From: Devosia riboflavina
GTDB lineage: Bacteria > Pseudomonadota > Alphaproteobacteria > Rhizobiales > Devosiaceae
DNA length: 64,000 nt
Reading direction: 5' to 3'
NCBI RefSeq assembly: GCF_000743575.1
Contig: NZ_JQGC01000012.1
Span: 62,001-126,000, forward strand
Part shown: piece after piece, positions 18,945 through 28,338 of the stretch
Layout of the letters: each line of letters starts with the position of its first letter
How positions within the stretch are numbered: position 1 is the first letter of the stretch
The notes under the pieces: model-generated
The model's database searches: none
What the model was told of the DNA's origin: nothing
Seen by the model: only the letters and a program-made list of their open reading frames with translations
Made by a program: the position numbers and the translations under genes

Positions 18945-21425
18945 CTACAATTTGGTGGCGCGTAGCCGCGAGGCGTTGGCAATGACGCTCACCGATGACA
19001 ACGCCATCGCTGCCGCGGCGATGATCGGCGAGAGGAGAATGCCGAAGAACGGGTAGAGGACCCCAGCCGCCACCGGTACGCCCAACGCATTGTAGATGAA
19101 GGCGAAGAACAGGTTCTGCCGGATGTTGCCCATCACCGCCTGCGACAACCGCCGCGCCCGCACGATGCCAACAAGATCGCCCTTCAGCAGGGTGACGCCC
19201 GCGCTCTCCATCGCAACATCGGTTCCGGTGCCCATGGCAATGCCGACATCCGCCGCTGCGAGTGCCGGCGCATCATTGACCCCGTCGCCGGCCATCGCCA
19301 CGACCTCGCCGGCCGCCTTGTGCCGCTGCACGACCACGCTCTTCTGATCGGGCAGGACCTCGGCCTCCACTTCGTCGATGCCGAGCTGACGCGCGACGGC
19401 CTTCGCTGTCGTCCAGTTGTCTCCGGTGAGCATGACCACGCGAATGCCTTGTGCTTTCAGCGCCGCGAGCGCCTCCGGCGTCGATGCCTTGACCGGATCG
19501 GCGATGGCAAAGATCGCCGCCACCTGTCCATTGATGCCCATGAAAATCGCGGTTGCTCCATCCTCGCGCAACCTGTCTGCCTGCTCGGCCAGCGGGGCGA
19601 CATCGACCCCTTGTTCGGCAAGGAACTTTTCATTGCCAAGCGGGATTGTCTTGCCTTCGACCACACCAAGCGCGCCCTTGCCAGTGGGCGAGTCGAAATC
19701 TGCAACTGGTGCGATCACCAGTCCTCTCTCTTCGGCTGCACGCACGATGGCGAGCGCCAGCGGATGCTCGCTCGCCCGCTCCACGCTGGCGGCAAGGCGC
19801 AGCACCTCCTCCTCGGTGAAGCCGGACGCCGGAATGATGGCAGTCACCGCCGGCCGGCCTTCGGTGAGTGTGCCGGTCTTGTCGACGATAATCGTGTTCA
19901 CCTTCTCCATATGTTCAAGCGCCTCGGCGTTCTTGATCAGGACGCCATTCTGAGCGCCGCGCCCGACGCCGACCATGATGGACATCGGCGTTGCAAGGCC
20001 GAGCGCACAAGGACAGGCGATGATGAGGACGGAAACGGCTGCGATAAGGCCGAAGGAGAAGCTCGGCTCGGGGCCCCAGATCGACCACGCGATGAAGGCG
20101 AGTACGGCGACGAAGATCACTGCAGGCACGAACCAGCCCGATACCTGGTCGGCGAGGCGCTGGATGGGTGCACGGCTGCGCTGCGCCTCTGCGACGAGCT
20201 GGACGATCTGCGACAGCATGGTGTCCCGGCCCACCTTGCGTGCCTCGATCACCAACGCGCCGGACTGGTTCATTGTGCCGCCGATCGCCCTCGAACCGAT
20301 CTCCTTGGTGACCGGCATGGACTCACCGGTCACCATCGACTCGTCGACGGCGCTGCGGCCCTCGAGGACTTCGCCATCCACCGGCACCTTCTCGCCGGGC
20401 CGGACCCGCAGGCGGTCACCGGCATGGACGCTGTCGAGCTGAACCTCTTCCTCGGTGCCATCATCACGAATTAGCCGGGCGGTCTTGGGCGCAAGATCAA
20501 GCAGCGCCCGGATCGCGCCACTGGTGCTCTCGCGGGCACGCAGCTCCAGTACTTGCCCGAGCAGCACCAGCACCGTAATAACCGCAGCCGCTTCAAAGTA
20601 GACCGCGACTGAGCCATCCGGCTGGCGGAAGGCATCCGGGAAGATGCCCGGCGCCAGCGTCGCCACGATGCTATAGACCCACGCCGCGCCCGTCCCCATC
20701 GCAATCAGGGTGAACATGTTGAGGTTGCGCGTGACCAGCGATTGCCAGCCGCGCTGGAAGAAGGGCCATCCCGCCCAGAGCACCACCGGCGTGGCGAAGA
20801 GCAGCTGGACCCAGTTCGAGTCGCGTTGGCTGATGAGGTGGTCGAGGCCGATCAGGTGGCCGCCCATCTCGAGCATGAACACTGGAATCGTCAGCGCCAG
20901 CCCAATCCAGAAGCGCCGCCGCATGTCGATCAGTTCCAGATTGGGCTCAGCTTCGAGGCTGACCAGCACCGGCTCCAACCCCATCCCGCAGATGGGGCAC
21001 GAACCCGGGCCGATCTGCCGGATCTCCGGATGCATGGGGCAAGTGTAGACCGTCCCCTCGGGAACGGGCTCCGCCTTGGCCGCAGCGACGGCCGGGTCGA
21101 GGTAACGTTCCGGGTCGGCCATGAACTTCGAGCGGCATCCCGCCGAGCAGAAGTAATATGGTCGGCCCGCGTGCTCGGCCTTGTGCTGCGTTGTGTGGGG
21201 ATCGACCATCATGCCGCAGACCGGGTCCTTCACCCGATGCGCTGTGTCGGCCGGGGCCGCCTCCGTGACATGTGGGTGCTCCGGCCCGTGATGGTGACCC
21301 AAGTGGTCGGGGCCGTGTTCGTGATGATGCCCCGCCCGGTGATGCTCGCGGCCACCGCTACCTGAGTCATTCTCCTTTGAGGCACCCAGGGAGAGACGGT
21401 GTTGGTCTTTGCTCGTGCTGGCCAT
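18945..21425 (-). CDS. copA: Copper-translocating P1B-type ATPase with YHS and CPMHP domains (copy 1)
   Basis: An 826-residue Cu+ exporter. A His-rich N-terminus is followed by a YHS domain ([22 protein letters not shown]), a heavy-metal-binding module ([21 protein letters not shown]), and a P1B core with CPC in [11 protein letters not shown], phosphorylation site [13 protein letters not shown] loop, SEHPLA and [11 protein letters not shown]. It has no HMA domain. ATG 21425 was chosen because it lies about 35 bases downstream of a CueR-type promoter; the frame is open 99 codons further. Confidence 0.93.
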   Translation of the reverse strand: MASTSKDQHRLSLGASKENDSGSGGREHHRAGHHHEHGPDHLGHHHGPEHPHVTEAAPADTAHRVKDPVCGMMVDPHTTQHKAEHAGRPYYFCSAGCRSKFMADPERYLDPAVAAAKAEPVPEGTVYTCPMHPEIRQIGPGSCPICGMGLEPVLVSLEAEPNLELIDMRRRFWIGLALTIPVFMLEMGGHLIGLDHLISQRDSNWVQLLFATPVVLWAGWPFFQRGWQSLVTRNLNMFTLIAMGTGAAWVYSIVATLAPGIFPDAFRQPDGSVAVYFEAAAVITVLVLLGQVLELRARESTSGAIRALLDLAPKTARLIRDDGTEEEVQLDSVHAGDRLRVRPGEKVPVDGEVLEGRSAVDESMVTGESMPVTKEIGSRAIGGTMNQSGALVIEARKVGRDTMLSQIVQLVAEAQRSRAPIQRLADQVSGWFVPAVIFVAVLAFIAWSIWGPEPSFSFGLIAAVSVLIIACPCALGLATPMSIMVGVGRGAQNGVLIKNAEALEHMEKVNTIIVDKTGTLTEGRPAVTAIIPASGFTEEEVLRLAASVERASEHPLALAIVRAAEERGLVIAPVADFDSPTGKGALGVVEGKTIPLGNEKFLAEQGVDVAPLAEQADRLREDGATAIFMGINGQVAAIFAIADPVKASTPEALAALKAQGIRVVMLTGDNWTTAKAVARQLGIDEVEAEVLPDQKSVVVQRHKAAGEVVAMAGDGVNDAPALAAADVGIAMGTGTDVAMESAGVTLLKGDLVGIVRARRLSQAVMGNIRQNLFFAFIYNALGVPVAAGVLYPFFGILLSPIIAAAAMALSSVSVIANASRLRATKL

Positions 21426-21466
21426 ATTTACCTCGTCCGGGAAGTGCTCGAGAATCGTCGTTGTCC

Positions 21467-21497
21467 AGCGTGCGCCTTCCCACTGTTGGAAGGTCAA
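21467..21497 (-). promoter_or_regulatory. CueR-type promoter/operator of copA copy 1
   Basis: Minus strand: -35 TTGACC (21492-21497), then a 19-bp spacer holding CTTCCaacagtgGGAAG, and a weak -10 CACGCT (21467-21472). The same TTGACCTTCC-n-GGAAGG pattern recurs before several metal operons in the island and matches the operator class of copper-sensing MerR proteins. Confidence 0.82.
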
Positions 21498-21670
21498 GAG
21501 ACAATCGCCAGACGCGTGTCCGCGACTATGGGCTGGGATCGACACAAATACCACCGAGCGAAGGCTACGAGCTACTGTGACAAGGAGAGGAAGATGCTCT
21601 TGGTCGAGACGGCCTTCATTCCTGAGTATGCCACCTCTCCGCACCTCGAGATGGTAGTCTTGGACATGAG

Positions 21671-21865
21671 CTATCCGCGGATCGTCCTGACGTCGCATCC
21701 CGCCAAGGATACACAATCGCATCGGGCGTATCGTGCCCTGTCGGAACCAACTGCGACCGCATCGATCCCGTGCTCGGCCAAATGAACGGCAGCACCTGCC
21801 TGATGCATGGACAGCATCAGTGCGAGCAGCGTGAACACAACGGCAATAGCCAACGATGGATTGAG
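21671..21865 (-). CDS. Possible small exported protein, uncertain
   Basis: From a TTG codon at about 21865 the frame reads [22 protein letters not shown], a plausible export signal, then [11 protein letters not shown] with three cysteines. It may be a short or truncated relative of the His/Cys-rich family. No ribosome site, ATG or clear operator supports it, and it overlaps the end of the neighbouring 118-codon frame. Confidence 0.25.
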   Translation of the reverse strand, partial: LNPSLAIAVVFTLLALMLSMHQAGAAVHLAEHGIDAVAVGSDRARYARCDCVSLAGCDVRTIRG

Positions 21866-22173
21866 ATGTTCATCTGCGGCTCCCCACTGGAGTTCCAAGC
21901 CACCAGTGTCCTGCCGTCGATATTGCGATACTTGCCGGTTTGGTCCCAATCCCAATCGAAGCTCACGGTCTCGCCGCTATAAACGAACTTGCCGGACCAT
22001 GGCGCCAGAAACGAATATTTCTCGCCGGCGATGGTGATGACATGTTGATGCCAGGCGCGCTTATTGCCGCCTCGGCTGGGAGGACGCGACTTGTCCTTCA
22101 AATAGGTCCCGTAATGCTCGACTGCCGCTCTCTCTATTCTCACATGCGGCCCTTCGCCATTTCCCGGCGTCAA
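21817..22173 (-). CDS. Hypothetical protein coupled to the DUF2326 gene
   Basis: 118 residues, not recognised. Its ATG (22173) overlaps the stop of the DUF2326 ATPase gene as ATGA, implying translational coupling in the ABC-3C-type operon. The middle reads like a real soluble domain ([46 protein letters not shown]), while the last 20 residues look like read-through, so the gene may be 3'-truncated. It is not a usual ABC-3C component. Confidence 0.5.
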   Translation of the reverse strand: MTPGNGEGPHVRIERAAVEHYGTYLKDKSRPPSRGGNKRAWHQHVITIAGEKYSFLAPWSGKFVYSGETVSFDWDWDQTGKYRNIDGRTLVAWNSSGEPQMNISIHRWLLPLCSRCSH

Positions 22174-23882
22174 CGCACTTCCTGATACGTCGTCCGCAGG
22201 AATCGTTCAGCCTTGGTGAAGGACGCCACTACGCAACGCTGCAGATCCTCAAACCAAACCTCGTCCTCGGCATGGGCGATCCGGTCAACGTTCAGCGTCA
22301 GGATATACTGCTGCTCCTCCTCGAACTCCGCTCGCGTGAGCAGGAATTCCAGGCTCTTGTTCAAGGTGTCCTCGTCGACATCGAAGATGTTGTCGTGCAC
22401 CAGCAGGCCTGGATGCCGCACCTTGGCGAAGTCGTTCAACAGCAATGCGATGTCGTAGATGAAGACCTTTTCCCGCTCGACGCTGTGACTGCCGTCGTCG
22501 TCGATACGAAGGACAATGTCGACGACCTGCTTGTTGGCAGTGGTGCGGACATCGAAAGAAGCCTTCCGGTTGCCCTGGATGAACTGGTGGATGTCGAGGA
22601 TGGTCTTCTCGACCGACTTCAGCCGGTCGCGAGCGGCTGCGATGCTTCCCTGCAGTCGCAGCCGCTCGGTTTCCTTGTCGGACCGCTTCTGCTGCTTCTC
22701 GACGGCCAGCTGATCGTAGCGCTCGAGGAATCCTTTCAACTGGCCGAGCTCGTCGCTCTTGACCTGATAGGAGGCGTAGGTCTGCCGCAGGCTGCGGAGC
22801 TGCCCTTCCTGGTCCAGAACCGCGAGTAGCTTCGAGTACCGCCGGTCGAGGTCGGACAATTGCCTGTTCAGACCCTTGAGCTCGACGTCCACCACCTTGG
22901 ACTTCTCCTCGAGCAGGTGCTGCTGGAAGCGTTCGATCTTGTCCTTGAAGGAGATGACTTCAGTCAGGTCGCGCGCGACCACCGTCCCCAAGCCGGCACG
23001 CAATTCGTCGTAGAAGTGCCGGATCTCCTCGCTGTCGATCGAGGGCTTCGCCGCCACAGGGGCCAGACGCGCGGACCGTTGGGACAACACTTCCTTCCGG
23101 CGCCGAAGCGCCGCCATTTCCTCCTCGATCGCCAGCATCTCGGCCTGAACGATGTCGAAGGCAGGCGCCGTCTCGAGGGCCTCGATGGCGTCGTTGATGC
23201 TCTGCACCTCCTCGTCCAGCGCATTCAGGTCCGAACGCGCGTCGTCGATGGTCTTCTGGCGGACAAGCAGGACGTTCTCCCGGATACGGGCTTCCTCCGC
23301 ACCGATCAGGTCTATCTCCTTCAGGATTTCCTTGATGAGACGGTAGATGCCTAGGTCGATGCCCAGCAGCATCAGGTGGGGAGCATAGTTCTCCGGCACC
23401 TTCAGCCGGGTGTCGAAGTAGGAAACGATGGACTTGAACTCGGAACGCTCGTCCCGGATGAGAGGGCCGAGCATCTCGCGGAAATTCACTGCTCCGGCCC
23501 CTTCGAACGGGAACATGCGTTGTGTCAGGAAGTCGGTGGCATCGTCGCGCTTTGCGAATATGATTTCCCTGCCGTCCACGATGATCCTGGGCTGCTCGGA
23601 TTCCGCCAAGGATCGTTTGATGGTGTATACCTCGCCGTGCAGCCGGAAGCGGACGCAGACGAAGGTGGAAGGATCGAACGCTTCCTTCGGGATCTTCGAG
23701 ACCCGGCTGTCGGACTTTTTCTTCAGCAGCGCGAAGTTGATGAACTCGATGCACAGGGACTTACCGACCCCGTTGTTCTTGGAGCTCGTATCGTCGCTTT
23801 CACCGAGTAAGACGTTCACACCGTCACCGAACTCGATGGGCTCGATCGTTGCCGGCTCTGTGTAGAGGAGCTCAATCCGCAT
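22170..23882 (-). CDS. ABC-3C system ATPase, DUF2326 family (SMC-like)
   Basis: A 570-residue SMC/Rad50-like ATPase. The Walker A region is VLLGESDDTSS followed by KNNGVGKS near residues 29-47, long coiled-coil segments follow (about 190-460), and the Walker B region is HPGLLVHDNIFDVDEDTL near 510. DUF2326 proteins are the ATPase arm of ABC three-component (ABC-3C) systems, proposed anti-mobile-element defence. It overlaps the upstream middle-component gene by 11 bp and the downstream 118-aa gene by 4 bp. Confidence 0.85.
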   Translation of the reverse strand: MRIELLYTEPATIEPIEFGDGVNVLLGESDDTSSKNNGVGKSLCIEFINFALLKKKSDSRVSKIPKEAFDPSTFVCVRFRLHGEVYTIKRSLAESEQPRIIVDGREIIFAKRDDATDFLTQRMFPFEGAGAVNFREMLGPLIRDERSEFKSIVSYFDTRLKVPENYAPHLMLLGIDLGIYRLIKEILKEIDLIGAEEARIRENVLLVRQKTIDDARSDLNALDEEVQSINDAIEALETAPAFDIVQAEMLAIEEEMAALRRRKEVLSQRSARLAPVAAKPSIDSEEIRHFYDELRAGLGTVVARDLTEVISFKDKIERFQQHLLEEKSKVVDVELKGLNRQLSDLDRRYSKLLAVLDQEGQLRSLRQTYASYQVKSDELGQLKGFLERYDQLAVEKQQKRSDKETERLRLQGSIAAARDRLKSVEKTILDIHQFIQGNRKASFDVRTTANKQVVDIVLRIDDDGSHSVEREKVFIYDIALLLNDFAKVRHPGLLVHDNIFDVDEDTLNKSLEFLLTRAEFEEEQQYILTLNVDRIAHAEDEVWFEDLQRCVVASFTKAERFLRTTYQEVR

Positions 23883-24114
23883 CGAGTGCTACCAGGTAGG
23901 GTTCCTCGAACTCGAGCAGTCCGACCGCGTAAAGGAAGATCAGGCCATAGAAGAAGGCCGTGGAGGTGAACCAGCGCTCCCGCTTGAAGTGGTCGACGAC
24001 GTCGAAGATGCTGACCCGCCCCTTGCCGGCGGTACGGACGTAACGGATGACCTCGAACCCGACGATCGCCGGGGCCCTGTCCAACGGTTCATCCTTGAGG
24101 AACAGGTTAGGCAT
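23872..24114 (-). CDS. ABC-3C middle component (MC6-like)
   Basis: An 80-residue wHTH-like small protein between the SMEK and DUF2326 genes, overlapping both (8 and 11 bp). The sequence has the middle-component pattern: FEVIRYVRTAGKGRVSIFDV, then FYGLIFLYAVGLLEFEEPYL. In ABC-3C systems the middle component links effector and ATPase. The assignment to the MC6 type rests on its partner set and appearance, not a search. Confidence 0.75.
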   Translation of the reverse strand: MPNLFLKDEPLDRAPAIVGFEVIRYVRTAGKGRVSIFDVVDHFKRERWFTSTAFFYGLIFLYAVGLLEFEEPYLVALDAD

Positions 24115-25066
24115 GGGCAGCGGTCTTGTTGGGGAACACGTTGCAACGGATCAACTGGTCGATGAGGTAGAAGCGGACCGCGCTCTCGTCGAACCCCGCA
24201 GTCCCGTCCCCCATCTTCTCCATGATCCGCATCACCATCGTCTCCAAGGCCTGTTCGGGATTGCCGACGCATTCCTGCAGGACCCGGTCGCTCCAGTTCG
24301 TCAGGTATATCTGGAGCTTCAGCATGCGACCATGACCGATGTCGGACTGGCCGGAGACCTCGGCCAGGGTGGCTCCATAGAGGGCATGAAGGTCGGTGAA
24401 CTGCCGCTTCAGGAAATCGGCGTGGTCGGCGAAGCGGGCGTTGATCTTTCCTTCCGGGTCCGGATCGACCCGAATGTCCCCAGCGACCGCCTCGATCTCG
24501 GATTCGCTCAACACCTCGATGAGGCGCAGCAGCGTGAGTACCTCGTTCGCTTCACGCGGTTGCCGGGTCGATATACCCGCCTTCAGGTAGTCGAAGCACT
24601 GGACGAGTTTCTCGGGCGGCAGGTCGTCGATCCGTGCGAGGAGCTCATCGAGACCCCAGACATCATCCTTGATCGACATGGCGAACACGTCACCACCGCC
24701 CAAGCTGTCCTGCCTGTATGTCTTCTTCTCGCCTATGACCAGCACCACCAGTCGGTCGTACTTGGCGTCCAGTCCACCCGCCACGAAACCGGAGTGAGTG
24801 TGCTTGATCTTGGGCATGCCGGCGGTCGAAGTCACCTGGATGGCGATGCGGGCGTCCTCATCGCCGAGGTCGATCGCCCGGGCATTTTTCTCCACGATAT
24901 TGATGTTCTTCAGCTCGTATCCGAAAGCCAGGTTCAGGAAGTCACGGAAGAAGTTCTCGGAAACGACGTTGATGTCTTGGTGGTTGAGGCTGTTGTGAAG
25001 CTCCACGGACACCCTGAGGATGGATAGGTAGTGGATTATGCCGTCGAGGAGCGACTTGCGGTTCAT
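24107..25066 (-). CDS. SMEK-domain protein, likely ABC-3C effector
   Basis: 319 residues. The N-terminal 130 residues match the SMEK domain: a helix-rich start, FFRDFLNLAFGYELKNIN, then ARAIDLGDEDARIAIQVTST and the VVLVIGEKKTYR strand. The D plus IQVTS arrangement resembles a restriction-endonuclease-like core. The C-terminal half is helical and unassigned. As the first gene of the overlapping three-gene set it is the presumed effector. Activity is inferred. Confidence 0.75.
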   Translation of the reverse strand: MNRKSLLDGIIHYLSILRVSVELHNSLNHQDINVVSENFFRDFLNLAFGYELKNINIVEKNARAIDLGDEDARIAIQVTSTAGMPKIKHTHSGFVAGGLDAKYDRLVVLVIGEKKTYRQDSLGGGDVFAMSIKDDVWGLDELLARIDDLPPEKLVQCFDYLKAGISTRQPREANEVLTLLRLIEVLSESEIEAVAGDIRVDPDPEGKINARFADHADFLKRQFTDLHALYGATLAEVSGQSDIGHGRMLKLQIYLTNWSDRVLQECVGNPEQALETMVMRIMEKMGDGTAGFDESAVRFYLIDQLIRCNVFPNKTAAHA

Positions 25067-25236
25067 GCAGGAACGTCTCCTTGATCGTTACCGGGATCGG
25101 CGGCGAATCTTGCCATCAGCCAAAACGCACTTCGCCATATGCTCTACGGGCCGGTGAACCAATGCAACCGGTCGTTGACATCCTCCAGTCCCACCCCTGC
25201 GGCCAGCCCCGCCCCGGGACGAACGTTCGGGACTTT

Positions 25237-25644
25237 CTAGAACCGCGGGGGTGTCCGCGACCTCTTGAATGCCCCCTGCTGGCGCTGGTGATCGAGGTGG
25301 TCGACCAGCCGGGTGATCTCGTGCCGAAGCCGGTCCTGATCCGTCTCTTCATCCTGCGCGATCTCGATAAGCATGCTCGCGAGGACGCCGGCGCCGCCGA
25401 AGTTCCGACCCCTGCCATTCGGTCTCTGGGTCCGACGCTTGTTGCCGTCGACCTCCACCGGGCCGAGGACGTCGGCGATGCGGATCATGGCGTTCCTGAT
25501 ACGCGTGCTGCTGGCGCCGGTCTGCTGCTTGAGCGCAGTGGTGGGAAAGACGGCCTCGTCTCCGTGGACCAGTGCCCCCAGACGAGCCAAGACCAAAAGG
25601 TCTCCCAAAGTTACATCCGGCTCGAAAGCCACTCGACGAGGCAT
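25237..25644 (-). CDS. Hypothetical protein with winged-helix-like N-terminus
   Basis: 135 residues from ATG 25644 (GGAGAG just upstream). Residues 10-60 (LGDLLVLARLGALVHGDEAV, ALKQQTGASSTRIRNAMIRI) look like a winged helix, and the C-terminus is charged and helical. No family was recognised. It lies 170 bp upstream of the SMEK gene on the same strand and could be the operon's regulator or an accessory gene. Confidence 0.55.
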   Translation of the reverse strand: MPRRVAFEPDVTLGDLLVLARLGALVHGDEAVFPTTALKQQTGASSTRIRNAMIRIADVLGPVEVDGNKRRTQRPNGRGRNFGGAGVLASMLIEIAQDEETDQDRLRHEITRLVDHLDHQRQQGAFKRSRTPPRF

Positions 25645-26044
25645 CCCATCTCTCCGAAGGTGCCTCGTCATTGTGCATTCGGCATCTTGCGAAAGGGTTT
25701 ACCCCAAGTTGCCATCAATCGGGACATAGTGATGGTTACAACACCTCTAATGACGTCGACTCGATATCATCGGACCTGAATTGGCGGCTAATTGCCATCG
25801 CAACTCTATTTGTGACCTCGTTCCACCATGAAAGCCACTGGTTGGTGGTTATCACCCATCATTCCAGGCGGGAAAGCCTTGATCCCCCATCATAATGGTG
25901 GCGATCATGGGCAAGGCTGCAGCGACGGCTGTCGGATCAGCGTCCACTCTCCTCTTACCATCCTCGTCCGCAGGGCTATTGACCTTCCAATGATGGGAAG
26001 GTGCAGAAAGGAAGCACGACAGCAATTCGACAAGGAGCAAACCT
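25645..26044. other. Intergenic region upstream of the ABC-3C and glutaredoxin genes
   Basis: About 400 bp between divergent genes. The right part carries the CueR-type promoter at 25979-26009. The remainder should contain the promoter of the defence operon; no clear motif was recognised there. Confidence 0.6.
25979..26009 (+). promoter_or_regulatory. CueR-type promoter/operator before the glutaredoxin/MauE gene
   Basis: TTGACC at 25979-25984 is followed by the 19-bp spacer TTCCAATGATGGGAAGGTG, which contains CCTTCC-n-GGAAGG, and then a weak -10 CAGAAA at 26004. The pattern and spacing match the other copper-type operators in the island. The downstream start codon is at 26045. Confidence 0.8.
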
Positions 26045-26830
26045 ATGTCCACCGTGGTGGCCAACGCCGGCAAGAAGGCGGTTATCCATCGTATGGTGAT
26101 GCCGAGCCACACCTGCCCCTATGGTCTCAAAGCCGTGGATCTGCTGAAGCGGTCCGGTTACGAGGTCGAGGATCACCACCTCACCACCCGCGAAGAGACC
26201 GACGCATTCAAGACCGAGCACGACGTCAAGACGACACCTCAGGTGTTCGTCGATGGCAGGCGGATCGGCGGCTACGACGACACGCGACGTTTTCTGGGCA
26301 AGACGGTCGTGGACCCCAAGGCGACCACCTACCGCCCGGTTGCGGTGCTGTTCGCCATGACCGCCCTCACCGCCATGGCAGCGAGCTTTGCGGTGAGCGG
26401 CAACCCTCTCACCCTCCGGGCGCTGGAATGGTTCATCAGCTTCTCGATGGTGGTCCTGGCGCTGCTCAAGCTCCAGAACGTCGAGACCTTCGCGACCATG
26501 TTCCTGAACTACGACCTGCTGGCCAAGCGCTGGGTGCCCTACAGCTACATCTATCCCTATGCCGAAGGTCTTGCGGGCATCCTGATGGTGGCCGGAGCGC
26601 TGACCTGGCTTTCGGTGCCCGTTGCCCTCTTCATCGGGACGGTCGGGGCCGTTTCAGTGTTCAAGGCCGTCTACATCGACAGGCGGGAGCTCAAGTGCGC
26701 CTGCGTTGGTGGGTCGAGCAACGTGCCTCTCGGGTTCGTTTCGCTCACCGAGAACCTGATGATGATCGCAATGGCCGTCTGGATGGGACTTTCCGCTCTC
26801 GGGATCATTCCCGCCGGACACGCGATGTAA
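26045..26830 (+). CDS. Glutaredoxin domain fused to MauE/DoxX-like membrane domain
   Basis: 261 residues. The N-terminal glutaredoxin-like domain (about 10-90) has CPYG in the active-site position and TTPQVFVDGRRIGGYDD around the cis-proline. The C-terminal half (about 98-258) has four predicted membrane helices of the MauE/DoxX redox type and a CAC motif. Such proteins pass electrons or thiol equivalents across the membrane. Placement behind a CueR-type operator and ahead of a DUF305 gene suggests a role in copper stress. Confidence 0.85.
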   Translation: MSTVVANAGKKAVIHRMVMPSHTCPYGLKAVDLLKRSGYEVEDHHLTTREETDAFKTEHDVKTTPQVFVDGRRIGGYDDTRRFLGKTVVDPKATTYRPVAVLFAMTALTAMAASFAVSGNPLTLRALEWFISFSMVVLALLKLQNVETFATMFLNYDLLAKRWVPYSYIYPYAEGLAGILMVAGALTWLSVPVALFIGTVGAVSVFKAVYIDRRELKCACVGGSSNVPLGFVSLTENLMMIAMAVWMGLSALGIIPAGHAM

Positions 26831-26871
26831 CCTCACCGCACGCGACCCCCCTTGGACAACGGAGACAAACG

Positions 26872-27351
26872 ATGAAGCACACCATTATCGCCCTTGCCGT
26901 CCTTGGCATGTCGACATTGCCGTCATTGGCGCAGGATGCACATGCCGGTCACGGCACTGCTGCCGCACCTGTCGACATGCCATCGGTGGCCCAATGGCCC
27001 GAGATCTGCCTATCCGCGGAAGCTCCTGCATCGGCACCGATGGATATGGATCACGAGATGGACCAGCCACATTCTGACCTGATGGCGGGAATGGACGAGA
27101 ACAACCGGCTGATGATGCAGGCAGGCATGGTCGAGGACCTCGACGTGGCATTCGTCTGCGCCATGATCCCGCACCACCAGAGCGCCATCAACATGGCCAA
27201 GGCCGAGCTTGAACATGGCGACAATGCCTGGGCCAAGGAGATGGCGCAGAAGATCATCGACGCGCAGGAATCAGAAATTGCCGAAATGCTGGGCTGGCTC
27301 TCGGGCGAAGGCGCTTCCGAATCGGCTTGTAAAACGATCGTAACGGGTTGA
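26872..27351 (+). CDS. Exported DUF305 protein
   Basis: 159 residues with a signal peptide (cleavage near SLAQDA), a HAGHG and Met/His-rich linker (PMDMDHEMDQPH), and the DUF305 domain with VCAMIPHHQSAINMAK. It is closely related to the DUF305 protein at 36920. ACGGAGACAAACG precedes the ATG. It is second in the operon begun by the glutaredoxin/MauE gene, 41 bp downstream. Periplasmic copper binding is inferred. Confidence 0.87.
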   Translation: MKHTIIALAVLGMSTLPSLAQDAHAGHGTAAAPVDMPSVAQWPEICLSAEAPASAPMDMDHEMDQPHSDLMAGMDENNRLMMQAGMVEDLDVAFVCAMIPHHQSAINMAKAELEHGDNAWAKEMAQKIIDAQESEIAEMLGWLSGEGASESACKTIVTG

Positions 27352-27399
27352 TCGCCATCGAACGCCGCCTCGCGAGGTAGTTGGGTTCGATGGCGGCCA

Positions 27400-27978
27400 T
27401 TATGACTCGTCGTCGTTACCGCGGAGCAGGTTCTCAAGGTCCGAGTTCACTGCCAGGAACGCGCCATCTCGCAAGCGATCAAGCGTCAGGAGCCCGGCGC
27501 GTTCGAAGATGATCCAGATCCGGCGTTCCGCCCGGGAGAGCCAAAGCTGTATGGACAGCAAACGCCTGCTCATGAATCGGCAGTCTTCCCCGTCCAAGTC
27601 GCCGGGCCACACCCCTTCATGGAACAGGCGGTGTACGAAGTAGTCGCGCTTGTCCTTGATCCACTTCAGGTAGCTGACGTCCTCCGCCGCGATCCCGTGT
27701 TTTTCGAGCAGCTTGATGAGGGACCCCAAGGTAGAACCTTGAAGCGTGGCCCGTTTTGCCACGAACCTGTCCCACCGGTCGGCGTCTTCACCGAGCCTGT
27801 GCTGCACCTTGAGCCGGTCGCACATCTGCATGGCGCTGATCAGCATGTCCTCGAACTTGCCAACTGCCAAATAGGTACCGGCCATCTCCTGGCAATAAAG
27901 AAATCGAGCCACATCGTCCTCCGACATGGCGCCGATGATCTCGAGGAGCTGTTCCTTCGACAGATCGGGACGAAACAC
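27400..27978 (-). CDS. Hypothetical helical protein with HEPN-like Rx4H motif
   Basis: 192 residues, predominantly helical. The segment WIKDKRDYFVHRLFHEG contains R111-x4-H116, the layout of the catalytic motif of HEPN RNases, preceded by long helices as in that fold. No antitoxin partner (such as MNT) is next to it. It is transcribed convergently with the DUF305 gene. The HEPN assignment is inference from a short motif. Confidence 0.5.
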   Translation of the reverse strand: MFRPDLSKEQLLEIIGAMSEDDVARFLYCQEMAGTYLAVGKFEDMLISAMQMCDRLKVQHRLGEDADRWDRFVAKRATLQGSTLGSLIKLLEKHGIAAEDVSYLKWIKDKRDYFVHRLFHEGVWPGDLDGEDCRFMSRRLLSIQLWLSRAERRIWIIFERAGLLTLDRLRDGAFLAVNSDLENLLRGNDDES

Positions 27979-28071
27979 GGCTGCTGCTCCTCATCTTTCT
28001 GAGGCCCGTGTCAACGACTGGTCGCCGGCTTATCACTGACCTTTCGATCGCCCAGCAGGTTCGGCTTAGGG

Positions 28072-28338
28072 TCACGCTGTTCGATTGTATCCGATGCACG
28101 GGCAGTCTGCGCCACTGGCTTGCTCGCCGTCGATCCCGTAGCCAAGCCCGGCGACCACGATTGCCAGGGCTGCAGGATCGAATCCGGGCCCCGGCCTCAC
28201 GGTCATGGTTCCTGCACTGAGGGATACACCGACATAGGCGACGCCCGGCAACACCATCACCGCGTTCTCGACGGCTGTCACGCAGCCATCGCACCCCATG
28301 CCCGCCAGCTGGAAGGTGAGCTTCTCCGGGCGGTTCAT
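28072..28338 (-). CDS. HMA-domain heavy-metal binding protein
   Basis: 88 residues with a ferredoxin-like HMA fold. The metal site is GMGCDGCV (replacing GMTCxxC), followed by AVENAVMVLPGVAYVGVSL and an extra C-terminal CPC. The ATG at 28338 overlaps the stop of the L,D-transpeptidase gene (ATGA), so the two are translationally coupled. It likely shuttles copper or another soft metal in the cytosol. Confidence 0.82.
   Translation of the reverse strand: MNRPEKLTFQLAGMGCDGCVTAVENAVMVLPGVAYVGVSLSAGTMTVRPGPGFDPAALAIVVAGLGYGIDGEQASGADCPCIGYNRTA

Noticed and set aside
21426..21722. N-terminal extension of copA copy 1 by 99 codons
   Set aside because: It would run through the CueR-type promoter and has no domain character; the YHS and His-rich part begins after ATG 21425.
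21399..21785. Plus-strand 128-codon frame opposite the copA promoter
   Set aside because: No ribosome site or recognisable fold; it overlaps the promoter and start of copA on the other strand.
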